Shown here piece after piece: positions 24,500 to 37,100 of a DNA stretch of 64,000 nucleotides. The position numbers and the translations under genes are program-made. Numbering within the stretch: the first letter of the stretch is position 1; the number at the start of each line of letters is the position of its first letter. The notes under the pieces were generated by a model. It was not told where the DNA came from and ran no database searches. It worked only from the letters and a program-made list of their open reading frames with translations. This DNA is from Hofstenia miamia (lineage: Eukaryota > Xenacoelomorpha > Acoela). Where the stretch lies: assembly GCA_004352715.1 (NCBI GenBank), contig SCFE01000102.1, positions 202,224 to 266,223 of the forward strand, read 5' to 3'.

Positions 24500-25480
24500 A
24501 CTAAGGCATTGCTAAATCAAACATGTATCCACGTCTATGCATAGATTCCGATCTAAGCTGAAATAGATTAAAATAATCAATTAGTTCAATGAACTTATTT
24601 ACATTATTATCTTCTTTGACACCAATATGGATTTTAAAATCCCCAATAATGATAATAGTTTCTAAATAGGAAAAATTTTTCGTAAATATTCTTCAAATTA
24701 ATTTAAGAAATTGTCCAGATCATTTCTAGATTCTTCGTGATTTCAATAAACAATGCTGAGTAATAAAGACTTTAAAAATATTGAAAATTTCATCTCCATG
24801 CACTCAAATGTGGAAATAATCATAGGTAAATAAAATTTAACATTCTTTAAAGAGCATTAGTACAGAAAACCTATGCGAGCTGCTCCCAAGCGACGAGGTC
24901 TATCTTTAAATACACATCCATTAGGAGCTAATGATGATATAATTACATTGTATGAATAATCTAACCAAGTCTCTGTTATAGTAAGAATATCAATATCATT
25001 ATATAGAGAAAATTGCCGAATAGCAATCGACTTGTTGCATAAAGACCATGGATTAATTTCAATAATACTAAATTTATCTTCTGGACGTGATGGTCAACAA
25101 TCAACATCTACAATTCTATTTTCATTACAAAATTTCAGATTCTGAATTTCAAGAGATGACTTAGGAATACCATTTTCAATTTATTCATATCTTTTTGTTA
25201 GAAATTTTTCTCTAATTCTCAGTCTTTTGGAGATAAATTTTTCATTAGAAAAACCTTTGATTTATAATATTTTAACTGGAACCATATTAATAAGAATGTC
25301 GCATTACATTCAGGACCAACATCAATAAGAATTGGGCGGATTCTATTCGGATAATATTTTCACAGTCTTGTACAAATGTAGATATTTTTGGGATCATTAT
25401 TTAAATACACTAATAAATCTGCAATTTGTTGTTCTTATCATTTTTCAGTTGATCCCAATCATTTCCCGAAACTTCAACTA
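24500..25480 (-). pseudogene. Non-LTR retrotransposon fragment: AP endonuclease domain (and probable end of ORF1)
   Basis: Translating the minus strand from about 25090 gives INPWSLCNKSIAIRQF, then DIDILTITETWLD, then LAPNGCVFKDRPRRLG, and further on IIIIGDFKIHIGVK with KFIELIDYFNLFQL. This order is that of the APE-type endonuclease of LINEs: N-terminal N..SL..K, the ITETWL motif with the metal-binding Glu, then GDFN. GDFN is GDFK here, a change in a conserved residue, and several stops and shifts interrupt the frame. Upstream (25480-25100) the pieces RPILIDVGPECNATF and IREKFLTKRYE resemble the end of a LINE ORF1 protein, with less certainty. No reverse transcriptase follows; a LINE RT at 60.6 kb is on the other strand and need not be related. 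Confidence 0.7.
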
Positions 25481-27394
25481 CAGGCAATAACTTTAATTTG
25501 AGATTTATAACCATTTCCATTAATGACAAATGAATTTTATAAATATATACTGAAATTTAAGCTGAGTGAATTATACATGTATATAAAATGAATTAAGGAG
25601 TAAGAATAGAAAAATAGTACTAAAAAGTAAATATTTTTGTGCGGAAATTAACAGAAACAATACATAAATATACTACAAGGGTGTATGTATGATGAACTTT
25701 AATAATATTACCAGGAGACGCATTAATTGAAACATTGACCCGGCCCATTTATAAAAGTTTTTATATCTTTTTATTGATTGACGTAACTCAAAACCTAACT
25801 AAAAAATTTTGCAAGAAATGTGACAAACACAAGCCATTTATAGCTCTGCATAAAATTATATATCAAAATTTTGAATATGTAATTTTTCATACTGGTAAAA
25901 GTTTTCCATTGCATGCACACATTGCAGATTTCACAAAACCGAAAAATATTAAAATTCAATGTATTTTTTCAATCTATCCTTACCCTACCAAAACTAAAAT
26001 TAATTAAGTAAAAAGATTGATAAAAAGTATTTATTAAACTAGTTAATAATGAAATTTTCAAAAAATACAAAAGAAGACTCACAACAAAATTCAGTATCAC
26101 TACCAAATGAGACCTCCGTAAATTTTATGAAATCATAAACGGTCAACATTTGTTCTTTTACTAAGATATCAATCTATAGCTTGAAACAATTAAAAGAATT
26201 TTTTGTGAAATGTCCCACATTTTTCACCAAGCCTTATATTTCGATTGATATTGAAACTTAATTTCTGAAAAAATTAAAGTTATAGAAATATTTTTCCAAT
26301 TTATAACTAAGCCTAATTTTATTATCATGCACTAATATTCCACATTTTTATTTTCATGAATTGAAATTCCAAAAATTTAAAAAACAATCTTGTTGAAAAT
26401 TGTTCTTCATTTAATTGTAGTGAATTATGTAAGTAAGTGTATCCAACAAAATTGTTCATTCGACACTAAGAGAACAAAGTTGAAGTCTTGCAACAATTTC
26501 CTATCAGCAGATTCATTCGCAAATTAATAATTATCATTTTGGGAAAGTTAATATTGCTTTACATTATAATTATATTTATAGAATTGTTACTCTATATAAA
26601 TTTTTTTATCTTAAGTATATTTATTTACTATATGAAGTGGATTTTAAGTGAATGAAAAAATAAATTCAGCAATATCTTAGATTTACAATTCACAGGTTAA
26701 TTTTCAAACTTATTGGCTTCACAGTTGGGCATAACTCAAATGAAGAATAATTCAAAACCAAAGCAATTAGGTAAAAAAATTTGAATAATTAATAGAAAAT
26801 ATTTATTGCTATTATTGATCTACTTCTGAATATTATGTATATAATATACCACACAGTTATTAAATAATGTCCATTCAATTGCATAATTGTGGCAAGAACA
26901 ATAGATGTAAACTATTGAAAAAACTTTAACACTTCTGAAATTTAGTTGCTCAACATTTACTTTAGTTTCATCATAACTAAAATTTAGAAATATCATTTTA
27001 AGGAACCATCTGTGTCTCTGTAAATGACTCTGATTTCTAAACAATAATTAATGTTTAATAAGTAACAAATGTTTACTTTCATAAGCTCCAACGAAATTCT
27101 TTACTCGTACCCGAGAATGACATTTTCTTTGTTGCTAATAATTTGAAAATTTTCAATAAAATTGCGAAGATAGCTTATACTCATTATATTTTAATTGTTT
27201 CACATTTTTTTTAAATTTTAAATTTGTAAAAACCTTGTTTAACCTAAACATGATATGGAATGGAAAGACTACGTATGACCAGTGTTTCACCCAGGGCCTT
27301 TAGAAGGACTAACTCCCCCTCATAATTTACAAATCTCCAAGATTTCTTGACAAAAATCTTGGCTGGTCAGTACATGAGCCATGTCATATTGGCT
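25481..27394. other. AT-rich spacer, nothing recognised
   Basis: Open frames at 25735-26007 (+) and 26820-27044 (-) show no recognisable domain and have the composition of the surrounding AT-rich DNA. No repeats with clear edges seen. Confidence 0.5.
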
Positions 27395-27469
27395 ATGAGC
27401 TGCACACAATAAACTAAATGAACTTCTAGTGTACATTAAAACTATAAATATGCATGCACTTAAAATATT

Positions 27470-27884
27470 TTTAAGATGTTAGTACTTAGATGATTATTCA
27501 TTATTGGCTCCTTATTTTTGTTCTTAATGTAAAGAGCCTCCATTATTTTTAATTCCTTGTTTCCTTTTAATTTAAAATCTGTTTGACTTGGTTGATGTTT
27601 GTGGAGAAATATTTCCGATATTAGATGGTCCTTAACATGTTCATTTGCTCTTGTAATTAAATCTGACGAATTGTTTCACCAATGTACGATTTTTGACAAT
27701 AGTCACAATTGCATTCATAAACTACATATGAAATCAAGTCTAATTCAAGAGTGTCATTATTTTTTATAATATCAGATGGTCTTAATGATTTGAAAATTGG
27801 TGTTATGATGGTTCTATTTAGATTTGTGTTAATCATTTTAAGTTTTGATTTTAGCGTTCTTTCAGATGTTTCAATATGTGGCAA
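27470..27884 (-). pseudogene. PLE linker, GIY-YIG endonuclease domain and C-terminus
   Basis: The frame 27884-27657 ends YVVYECNCDYCQKSYIGETI. It carries the conserved Y-V-V-Y, a CxCxxC cluster and SYIGET of Penelope GIY-YIG domains. A one-base shift at about 27655 then gives RANEHVKDHLISEIFLHKH and a lysine-rich tail to the stop near 27470. In the family this domain nicks DNA for target-primed insertion. Loss of frame means no intact endonuclease. Confidence 0.85.
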
Positions 27885-28238
27885 ATTCCAATAGATTTTT
27901 TCACAATCTTCGTTTTCATTTCTAATAATCTTGTAAAATGTTTGATTAGAGTTTCATTTACAATCTTCTTAATAAATTTGTGGGGATATCCATTTGGCTT
28001 AAAATTCTCAATAAGGAAATTTAATGATCGTGTTATGTTTCTATAGCTTATGTTATATTATAAGTTTATAATTCGATCACAGAGGCATTTTATTGTGTTT
28101 TTTTTTGTTTCGGTCTTCACAATATGATGAAAAAGGAATGCATAAACTAGTATTTGTTTTCCTCAAAAACATTTTTGTTTTGAATTTATTGTTCATTTTT
28201 GTCACAGTTACATCAAGAAAATTTAATTGGCTATTGTG

Positions 28239-29150
28239 TTATTTTTCCATTATAAATTTGATTTCATCTAAGTGCTTATTTAAATTTCTAAAAAAGTTTT
28301 CAGCATTGATTTTATTCGTAAAAATAACAAATATTTCATCCACATACCGAAAGTATGATATAAGTTCGTCATTTTTAAATGATGACTCGATGATGTCCAT
28401 CGCAAAAGCAGCCATTGTTGGTCCAAGTAGTGATACCATTGCCATACCATCAATTTGCTAAATTTTTTTGAATTCAATAGAACGGATGTGTTCAAACATG
28501 CTAAATGGAGTAAATCTTTTAATGTTTCCAGAAAAATATCCAGTTTATCTGCAGGAATAATGGCAAGAATATGATTGATTGTCTTTTCTACTAGAATGTT
28601 CGTAAAAAGTGATTTAACATCAAAACTCACGAGATATTTCGCGCATTTATTTCCTTCATATACTGATTTTAGTTTATTAATGAATTGAAAAGAATTGTTT
28701 AAATTGTACTTATTCTGGATGTATGGTTTCAATAATTCATCTAAATATTTGCTTAAATTACATGTTGGGAATTAATCATTGAAAAGATTAGTCTAAATGG
28801 TATTGCTGGAGCGACACAAACACTTATATTATTGTACATTTTTTCTGAAATTCCAACATTGTATTTCATTTTTCTTAGTTTTGAATTGAAGGAATCGTCG
28901 TCTGCTATAAAATAGTTTTTCTTTAAATTTTTATGTGGAATAACTTCTTGAAACTTGGTTTTGTAAAACAATATCATGTTCATTTTTTCTATGTAATCAT
29001 CTTTATTTACAACTATAATACCATTTCCTTTATCAAATTTACAGATATAGATATCGGGATTTTTGCTAGGTTTTTTAAAATTCGAAGAACTTCAATATCT
29101 TTTCTTGGAATTCTTTTTTTATTGGTATATTAATTTAAAATATTTATTAT
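28239..29150 (-). pseudogene. PLE reverse transcriptase, frameshifted
   Basis: In order on the minus strand: DIEVLRILKN, then (shifted) NPDIYICKFDKGNGIIVVN and KDDYIEKMNMILFYKTKFQE; FIADDDSFNSKLRKM; YLVSFDVKSLFTNI (RT motif A with the catalytic Asp, about 28640-28600); LDIFLETLKDLLHLA; then, after a shift near 28455, LLGPTMAAFAMDIIE (motif B) and YFRYVDEIFVIF (motif C). Motif C is normally YVDD; the second Asp is Glu here. Together with the frameshifts this copy is inactive. Family assignment is firm. Confidence 0.87.
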
Positions 29151-29280
29151 TCTTGTCTTCATATTTGTATATTCTCCTTCATTTTCAATTTTTTCTTTAT
29201 TAATTAAGGAAGAAAACATTTTTTCTGAGTTAGCTCTCACTTCCATATCATCAAAATTGCTTGGCCAACTCATCTTTTAC

Positions 29281-29638
29281 AATGTCAAAAATCGTACATT
29301 GGTTAAACAAATCGAAATAAAATCACAAGAGCAAATGAACATGTTAAGGGGCAACAAGATATTTCTCCACAAACATAAACCATGTCTAACAAATTTTAAA
29401 ACTTTAAAAAGAACCAAGGAATTAAAAATAATGAAGAACAAAAATAAGGAGCAATTAATGAATAATCAACTAAATACTAATATCCTAAAAATATTTTAAG
29501 TGCATGCATATTTATAGTTTTAATTTACACTAGGAACCCATGTAGTTTATTGAAAATTTATGTTACCGCAGTTTTGTTCTGACGATGATGTTTTAAAATC
29601 GAAAACATTTAACGAGTTCATATCAATGTATCTCTGTA

Positions 29639-29640
<2 letters not shown>
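29281..29640 (+). mobile_element. Inverted 3'-terminal fragment of a second Penelope-like copy
   Basis: From TGTCAAAAATCGTACATTGG at 29285 the plus strand repeats, diverged, the minus-strand sequence 27700-27395, including ATTTCTCCACAAACAT, the lysine-rich C-terminus ending TNILKIF* and TTTAAGTGCATGCATATTT. It then runs further, through CTGACGA at 29579 and GAAA at 29601, to the (TA)n at 29642. The two copies are head-to-head with a junction at about 29276-29280. Inverted or tandem truncated partners are a known trait of Penelope insertions. Confidence 0.82.

Positions 29641-29641
<1 letters not shown>

Positions 29642-29682
<41 letters not shown>
29642..29682. repeat. (TA)n microsatellite at the PLE 3' end
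   Basis: TA tract of about 40 bp directly after the 3' end of the plus-strand PLE fragment. Confidence 0.95.
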
Positions 29683-29685
<3 letters not shown>

Positions 29686-29689
29686 CTTC

Positions 29690-32145
29690 TTTATTACTTC
29701 TAAATACTTTTTGTTTGCTTTCAGTTCAAATGATTTTCTATTTAATAAATGAAGTATCTTCTGTCAAAATCTTGTTTGATTCAGATGAACGTACAGTTGG
29801 ACGCGGCGTATTGTTCAAGGTATCTTTGTTTTGCTCTTAATTTTATTAACATCTTTAAGATTTTTGTGCGTGGAATCTTCAATCGGTATTTAAACTTATT
29901 ATGCTTTTTATAATTTTACTTTAAAAAATGCCGCTAGTGATGCGCGAGTAACCGAACATTAAATATAAAATATTCAACTAATAAATAAAGCATACTTTCG
30001 TGTACAAATGTTTACTATGATTGCATGGTTTCCATTGGTTATATTACGATGAATTCTTATGTAAAACCTCTATTTTTCAGATAATTACATGTACAAGTTT
30101 CCAATATTGCTTAAGGGAAATCATTTCGATTTGATTATAACTAGAAATATATTTTCTTTGAAAAATACTGGCTTGGTAATAATTTTTAGGAACATTTTTG
30201 TACAATCTGCTTCCAACAGAATGTAGTCATAGGACAACCAAGGCGCATAAAGCTAGAAATATTTCTAACTAAATGTTTAGAAGAAATTGTTTCTTGGGGT
30301 AACAATGAAAATACATCTCTTACAAATTTTTTTGAAGTTATTGACAAAATTTGGTAAAATGCTGCTTGCACGTTTGAAAAATGCATCTTTCTGAATACTT
30401 TTTTTCAATTTTGCAAAAGATCCATATTGTGATAAAAATTTCCACAAAAACATTGTGCTAAATAATACTTTATTCAAAATGTTTCCAGCTTTTTTGCAAA
30501 ATATCCAATCAATTTTTCTAGGAAATAGACGTCATGGGGAGCAGAAAATCTTTATTTATTCACTACGGAGATGTCAACTTTGCATGTGGAAGTTTCATTT
30601 TAAAACAGTAGATTTGTTCTTAAAATTACAGTTGGTTAATTAGTTGCTTATTTCAGCGTAAAAATCAACCAATAATAATTCATGATATAGTTTGGAGCAT
30701 TCTCGTGAAATATGTGACCACTTTGAAATATTCTAGCCAATGAAATTGCGCGACTATTTTCAAAACACTTTCGTGAAAGCACATTTTGTTGGTGTAGTGA
30801 CAATGCTAAGACTGCTTACTTCTGATAATGCTAGATGGTTCTGGTNTGGCGATTACTAGAGGCGATTTGTAGTAATTATAATTTGCGCATATGGGGTTTG
30901 TTCAATACGCGTGTAATAAACGTTATGGCTGTAAGTCAGTAAAACTTCAATTTAAACACTTTTGCTACTTTTCGTAAGTACTCAGTGGTAGGGAAGAGAA
31001 AATAAATTTTTCTGTAATACTTTGTTGTAACGACTCCCACAACTACGTTAGTTGTCATTTTGTTTATCTTCTACCCATTTGACGGGACCGGCAATACATT
31101 AGAATTTTTTCGCGGTACGGGGACTTCAGTATAAATTTGCGCTGCTTTTTTTTGGGAAACCGAGGACACCAGGCACTAACGTCATAAATGAACTAAATTT
31201 GTATTTAGCAAGTGCTGAAAACTTTGACTTCGGTGATGACTTTGACATTCTAATTTAATGGAAAATCTTGAACAAGTTGCTCGATCCTTTTCGCCTATTC
31301 AAGGCCTTGAAGCTATCTCAGAACAATCTTTTAGCGCCTAGATGCTAACCATGCTAATGAACTTTATTTGTGCATTCTTAAATTTTTTGTTTTTTACGGT
31401 GCAGTGGCACCAAATGATATCGATAATAGGATTAACGGCACCGCACGCACAGATCTTAAAAATTTTTGAACTGTGCGGTACTGGTCAAGATTTACCGCTT
31501 ATAGGTTGAATTCTGCTTGGGGATTTTTCAGTCTAGGAAAGCCTCGTGTTGAGTAAAAAATAAATGAATTATAGTGATGACAGCAATTTGCAGACATCAA
31601 AATTTTCATTTTCAGTAAATTATATTACTAAGCAATCAATGAATTTCTGCCTTTATCATTGGAGTGTGAAGTTTCATCCAGAAATGGACCTAGGGTAATC
31701 CATAGTTGCAGCCGGATCACTTGTCACTCGGTAACCGTGTGAGGAATTTGCTGACGATCAATTTTCCTCTTAAGGATCCGAGTCAGCTGGATTACCAGGT
31801 CTCAATTTTTAGGGCAAGAACAAATTGGACATAAAGAGCTGTCTTAAAAATTCTATTTTCATCTTTATATAGACATTGGATTAAGTGTACCTAACAAAAC
31901 TTTAACGATTTTGGAAATTTTTATTTTAAGTTTTGTTTGTTTCTTACAATGCTAAGCTAATATTACGTTAATATTAATTCTTGAAATTTAGTCAAGCATT
32001 TAAATCGACATTTTTGTTAGAAATAGAAAACAGTTAATGTTAATAAATTGAATAGAATATATTTATAACATAGAGTCACATAAAAATGGAATAAATCACA
32101 TCTTCCATTTTTATTATTAATATTTTAGTTTCAAAAAATTTCAAA
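29690..32145. other. No gene recognised; two overlapping unassigned minus frames
   Basis: Minus-strand frames at 30477-30277 and 30386-30186 give pieces such as FLSQYGSFAKLKKSIQK and FVRDVFSLLPQETISSKH that read like one frameshifted protein remnant, but I do not recognise it. A single N is at 30846. Otherwise AT-rich, with slightly GC-richer patches near 31081 and 31430. Confidence 0.4.
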
Positions 32146-32149
32146 TATT

Positions 32150-33235
32150 TTGTGGAATCCACAAAAATAGACAATCGAAATAAAATTCTCTCCAAGTTTT
32201 GTGGAATCCACANNNNNNNNNNNNNNNNNNNNNNNNNNNNNNNNNNNNNNNNNNNNNNNNNNNNNNNNNNNNNNNNNNNNNNNNNNNNNNNNNNNNNNNN
32301 NNNNNNNNNNNNNNNNNNNNNNNNNNNNNNNNNNNNNNNNNNNNNNNNNNNNNNNNNNNNNNNNNNNNNNNNNNNNNNNNNNNNNNNNNNNNNNNNNNNN
32401 NNNNNNNNNNNNNNNNNNNNNNNNNNNNNNNNNNNNNNNNNNNNNNNNNNNNNNNNNNNNNNNNNNNNNNNNNNNNNNNNNNNNNNNNNNNNNNNNNNNN
32501 NNNNNNNNNNNNNNNNNNNNNNNNNNNNNNNNNNNNNNNNNNNNNNNNNNNNNNNNNNNNNNNNNNNNNNNNNNNNNNNNNNNNNNNNNNNNNNNNNNNN
32601 NNNNNNNNNNNNNNNNNNNNNNNNNNNNNNNNNNNNNNNNNNNNNNNNNNNNNNNNNNNNNNNNNNNNNNNNNNNNNNNNNNNNNNNNNNNNNNNNNNNN
32701 NNNNNNNNNNNNNNNNNNNNNNNNNNNNNNNNNNNNNNNNNNNNNNNNNNNNNNNNNNNNNNNNNNNNNNNNNNNNNNNNNNNNNNNNNNNNNNNNNNNN
32801 NNNNNNNNNNNNNNNNNNNNNNNNNNNNNNNNNNNNNNNNNNNNNNNNNNNNNNNNNNNNNNNNNNNNNNNNNNNNNNNNNNNNNNNNNNNNNNNNNNNN
32901 NNNNNNNNNNNNNNNNNNNNNNNNNNNNNNNNNNNNNNNNNNNNNNNNNNNNNNNNNNNNNNNNNNNNNNNNNNNNNNNNNNNNNNNNNNNNNNNNNNNN
33001 NNNNNNNNNNNNNNNNNNNNNNNNNNNNNNNNNNNNNNNNNNNNNNNNNNNNNNNNNNNNNNNNNNNNNNNNNNNNNNNNNNNNNNNNNNNNNNNNNNNN
33101 NNNNNNNNNNNNNNNNNNNNNNNNNNNNNNNNNNNNNNNNNNNNNNNNNNNNNNNNNNNNNNNNNNNNNNNNNNNNNNNNNNNNNNNNNNNNNNNNNNNN
33201 NNNNNNNNNNNNTTTTTGTGGATTCCACAAATATT
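32150..33235. repeat. ~50-bp satellite around an 11-bp near-palindrome, interrupted by a 1000-N gap
   Basis: TTTTGTGGAATCCACA occurs ending at 32163 and again at 32213, 50 bp apart. After the 1000-N gap (32213-33212) the first bases are TTTTTGTGGATTCCACAAA. The array was evidently cut by the gap, so its true length is unknown. GTGGAATCCAC is self-complementary except for its centre base, so open frames appear on both strands; none is a gene. Confidence 0.8.
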
Positions 33236-33454
33236 AACAACAATACAAAAATTGATCAAAAAATAAGTTTTTGAGTTACCAATCCCATGCCTTCAACGAA
33301 AATTAAATGTTTGAACTCATGGCTAAATCGATGTTTTGACATAAATACTTGGGGCTAAACGACTGCTACCCCACTCATTGGAAATTTCATAATTCTGTAA
33401 TATTATAGTGCTGTAAACAATATCAATCAAAGCAAAGCTACTGGGCATTTTCAT

Positions 33455-34123
33455 CGCCAATTTTTGGAGTGGATGCGACATTTGGACACTTTAAAATGGA
33501 TGATTATATACATCAAGAGCAACAGCCAAAATCGAAATAGGATGAATACTTGTAGGTTATGTACCTACAATTTATGGTAGAACAATTACTTTAAAAAATT
33601 TCAGTATGTATGACTAAGGTCAATTAATATTTTGTCATGGACGGGACATTTGGAGGCTTAAAATGGATGATTATATACATCAAGAGCAACAGCCAAAATC
33701 GAAATAGGATGAATACTTCTAGGTTAGGTACCTACAATTTATGGTAGAACAATTACTTTAAAAAATTTCAGTATGTATGACTAAGGTAAATTAATATTTT
33801 GTAATGGACGGGACATTTAGAGGCTTTAAATTGGATTATTATATACATCAAGAGCAACAACCAAAATCGAAATAGGATGAATACTTGTAGGTTAGGTACC
33901 TAAAACTTATGGTAGAACAATTACTTTAAAAAATTTCAGTATGTATGACTAAGGTCAATTAATATTTTGTCATGGACGGGACATTTGGAGGCTTAAAATG
34001 GATGATTATATACATCAAGAGCAACAACCAAAATCGAAATAGGATGAATACTTGTAGGTTAGGTACCTAAAACTTATGGTAGAACAATTACTTTAAAAAA
34101 TTTCAGTATGTATGACTAAGGTC
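33455..34123. repeat. ~167-bp tandem satellite, four copies
   Basis: The unit containing ATTATATACATCAAGAGCAA, AAATCGAAATAGGATGAATA, GGTAGAACAATTACTTT and TTTCAGTATGTATGACTAAG repeats at spacings of 167, 168 and 167 bp. Copies 2-4 also carry GGACGGGACATTT; copy 1 has a variant (GCGACATTTGG). Identity between units is high, indicating recent amplification or homogenisation. Confidence 0.93.
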
Positions 34124-37100
34124 TGATTTAGGGTCTCTGTTATAGGTTTTGATGAATCCCCAAAAAATGAAATTATTTCATCAAAACCCAGAGATACTGT
34201 GAGACAAGTTTGGCAAAAAAATCCATGTTAAATACACCAATTAGTAAGTGAGCCAATTCGATCGTATACTAATATTAAACTTGCGGTCTATTAGCCATGT
34301 CCCATATACCTTCAAGTATGATTTCATTAACGTTGCAGGAAGTACATCCGGAGATGTCTTGTCCCGTCCATGACAAACTATGATACAGTTTCCTTCGCCA
34401 AAGTCCATTTTTTGTTTAACAAATTTATTCAAAAAGTTGACATTGCACGTGAAACTATATGTTCTTCCTATTATATAAAAGATAACAAGTCGTTATTTTC
34501 AGGAATTTTAATTTTGCTGTCTCTGGTTGAATTTTCTGTGGAAATGGTCTACTGTAGAATCAATCTAAGAAGTTGTCAACAAAAGTTTCAATGAAAATCA
34601 GAGAAAAACAATGATTTCTAAGAAATGCCATTGCTTTTCAGTTTTGGCATTATATTGGATTTCTAAATTCAATATTTAGTGTTTTTTTGAATGAATTAGG
34701 CCAGGGTGAGCTTCGGCGGATTTGCTTAGGCTTAACACTAGAACAGCTATTACTTCATGAGAACAAACTCACCTCTGACGTTTCAGTGTGAAAACTATGT
34801 AATAGAAACAAAATTTCTAAAAATATAAAAATAAATTCAAAGATATTATCAACACAATTGGAAGTATATGTACTTGCTAATATGTGCTAAATGAACAATG
34901 AAGCAAAAAAAAATTGGCCTATTGGAGCTTGTTTAGTGCTAATCATGTCTAGGAAATCGTTAAATGTTTGATTTGAAGTATGAGGTTTAAATTAAAGGTG
35001 TATTGAGAGGATGTGATAAATCAGTATTGAGTTCAACATTTTATTATAAGAATGTTCGGAAAATTTAATGGTATAATTTTCTTAGTGTAGATTATGACAT
35101 CAATCATTGCAATCTTTAAATGTGTATAGACAACTGTGCTTGAATCTAAAAATCCAATCGTTATTACTACGTTGTTCTCATCAAAAATTAAATGTCACAA
35201 ATAAATCATTAGATTGTGTAAGAGAAATGTCATGTAGCTAACAAATGCATCTGTACGTCTACAAAAAGTATTCTTTACATGATAATTGAAAAAATATATA
35301 GGCTTTAAGTGTATCTCAACTTGTTGACATTTCTTTCAAAATTCATAGTAAATGATTCAAAAGTGGTTACAAGAAATGAATCAGCAAACTTAAAATTAAC
35401 TCCTAAATTTAATAATTCACACAGTTTTCTAAAGAGAATACAACACTAACTTGCGTTTAGTATTCTAGTTGCTGTTCCTGGAAAATTAGAATTTGTAAAA
35501 ATCTGATTTTTGAAAAGTCTTGTGACATCAGAAACCAATGATAATCGAAAGCATTTCTAATCTTTATATACTAAAACTAAAGCTATGTGTTGGATTAGGT
35601 GAACACTTCCACTTACTCATGGGCTTAGTTCTTTTCTTTTTTCTAATTTAGTTGGGCTAAATTTCCATTCAATTTACAACAACTTAAAGAGACATTTTGT
35701 AATCTTTTAAGAACGGTTGAATCTCGAATAAAACTCATGTGGTATCGATTTCATCTAAGTGATGTAGTTAGCTAAATAATAACGTAGATTAAATTTAAAA
35801 TGATAGCAAAACATCAAATATTAATAGAAGACATCAAATTTTTAATATGAAATACAATTAGATTTAGCGAATTTAAAACTTTATAGGGAACTAATTCATG
35901 GAAAAATTTAAAATTTTATTAATACTAAATGTAAGTGATGAACATAAAATGTTTGGAAAAATAAAATTGGAATATATATAATTAAAAAAAAACTCAAATG
36001 TTTGTTTAGAAGCTCCTCTATTGGCTCCCCATCAAGAGAATGTTTGCAATTTTCATGAAGAAGAAATTGAAAAAAAATAATTTCAATACTTAGTCTTCTA
36101 TCAAAATTCGCCAAAACATGTGAAGAAATTCGTACTAAGTATTTGATAGTTGCAAAAATGTCGTCAGAAGCACAACTTCGCCTATTGTGATAAGTCCAAA
36201 ACTTGTAATAAGCTTTCTTGAGCATGAATTGTAAAATTATAGAACTAACGGATATTTCCACATGTGAAGATAACAAGTAGAGCTATTTCCAGGTGGCTTT
36301 GGATTAAATTTTTCCTTGCACATCCAATCAACAAAAATTTATATGGATCGTTAAACAAGAAATCCATACTCATATGCAGAGCTTTGCAAAACTGCAGCAG
36401 TAGATCAACTCTAATTGAAAATAGGCCTGCAACACAAAAACAAACATGTTATTAGCATAAGAATGATTAAATGTTAGCCTTTATTTTTTGATCTACAATA
36501 ATCCATAGATACTTTCAAAATATATTTTCTGATCCATATCTAGATCCGGATCCACGCCAAACTTGCGTTATTGACATTCTTATATGCTCTGGCGGGACTT
36601 ATGTTACATTGTTGACAAAATATTAAATTTCGTATGTTAGCCTTATCGTCATTAATTTCTTTTGAAGCGACTTGATAAAACAGACATATAACACATGAAA
36701 ATATCGGCGCTTAAACATTTGACCCACATATCAAAAAAATCTGGATCACTTTTTGATTATTGGTGATGTATCAGGAAAGGATGGACGTGGGTTGGGTATA
36801 ACCGCGCGGGTTGCGGGTATAACCACACCCACATGGCTATGGGTGCACATTGGGTACAGTTTTTTTAAACTTTGCTTGAGTGTGGTAAGTGTGGCCTTGG
36901 TGGAAAAATTCAAAACTGAGGACATGAAATTATATATTATCCTACATAGTTTGTAATCAATACATTAATATGGAAGAGTCACATAATTGGAATGTAATTC
37001 TATTTCATTGTATAACATTCAAAACTATTTTTGAGAAGGAAATGGAAGAGAAAAAATTATGGTTGGAAGTGATTTGCTCAGCTTAGTTGACTTCAGATGT

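Larger units (their letters stand above)
27395..29275 (-). mobile_element. Penelope-like element, 5'-truncated and frameshifted
   Basis: A minus-strand retroelement with RT then GIY-YIG endonuclease, the order that defines endonuclease-bearing Penelope-like elements. It can be read from about 29273 to a TAA after the C-terminal string NNHLSTNILKIF near 27470. At least four frame changes break it, near 29060, 28760, 28455 and 27655. The sequence starts only shortly before the FDKGNGI motif, so the N-terminal third of the usual ORF is absent. At 29281 the DNA switches to an inverted copy of this element's own 3' end. Confidence 0.88.

Noticed and set aside
32076-33274. Six long overlapping open frames on both strands
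   Set aside because: Products of the 1000-N gap and the palindromic 50-bp satellite at its edges.
35908-36276. Minus-strand 122-codon frame
   Set aside because: No recognisable domain, AT-driven composition, no paralogue in the window.
36753-36956. Plus-strand 67-codon frame in a G-rich patch
   Set aside because: Amino-acid content reflects GGGTATAACC-like repeats; no domain.
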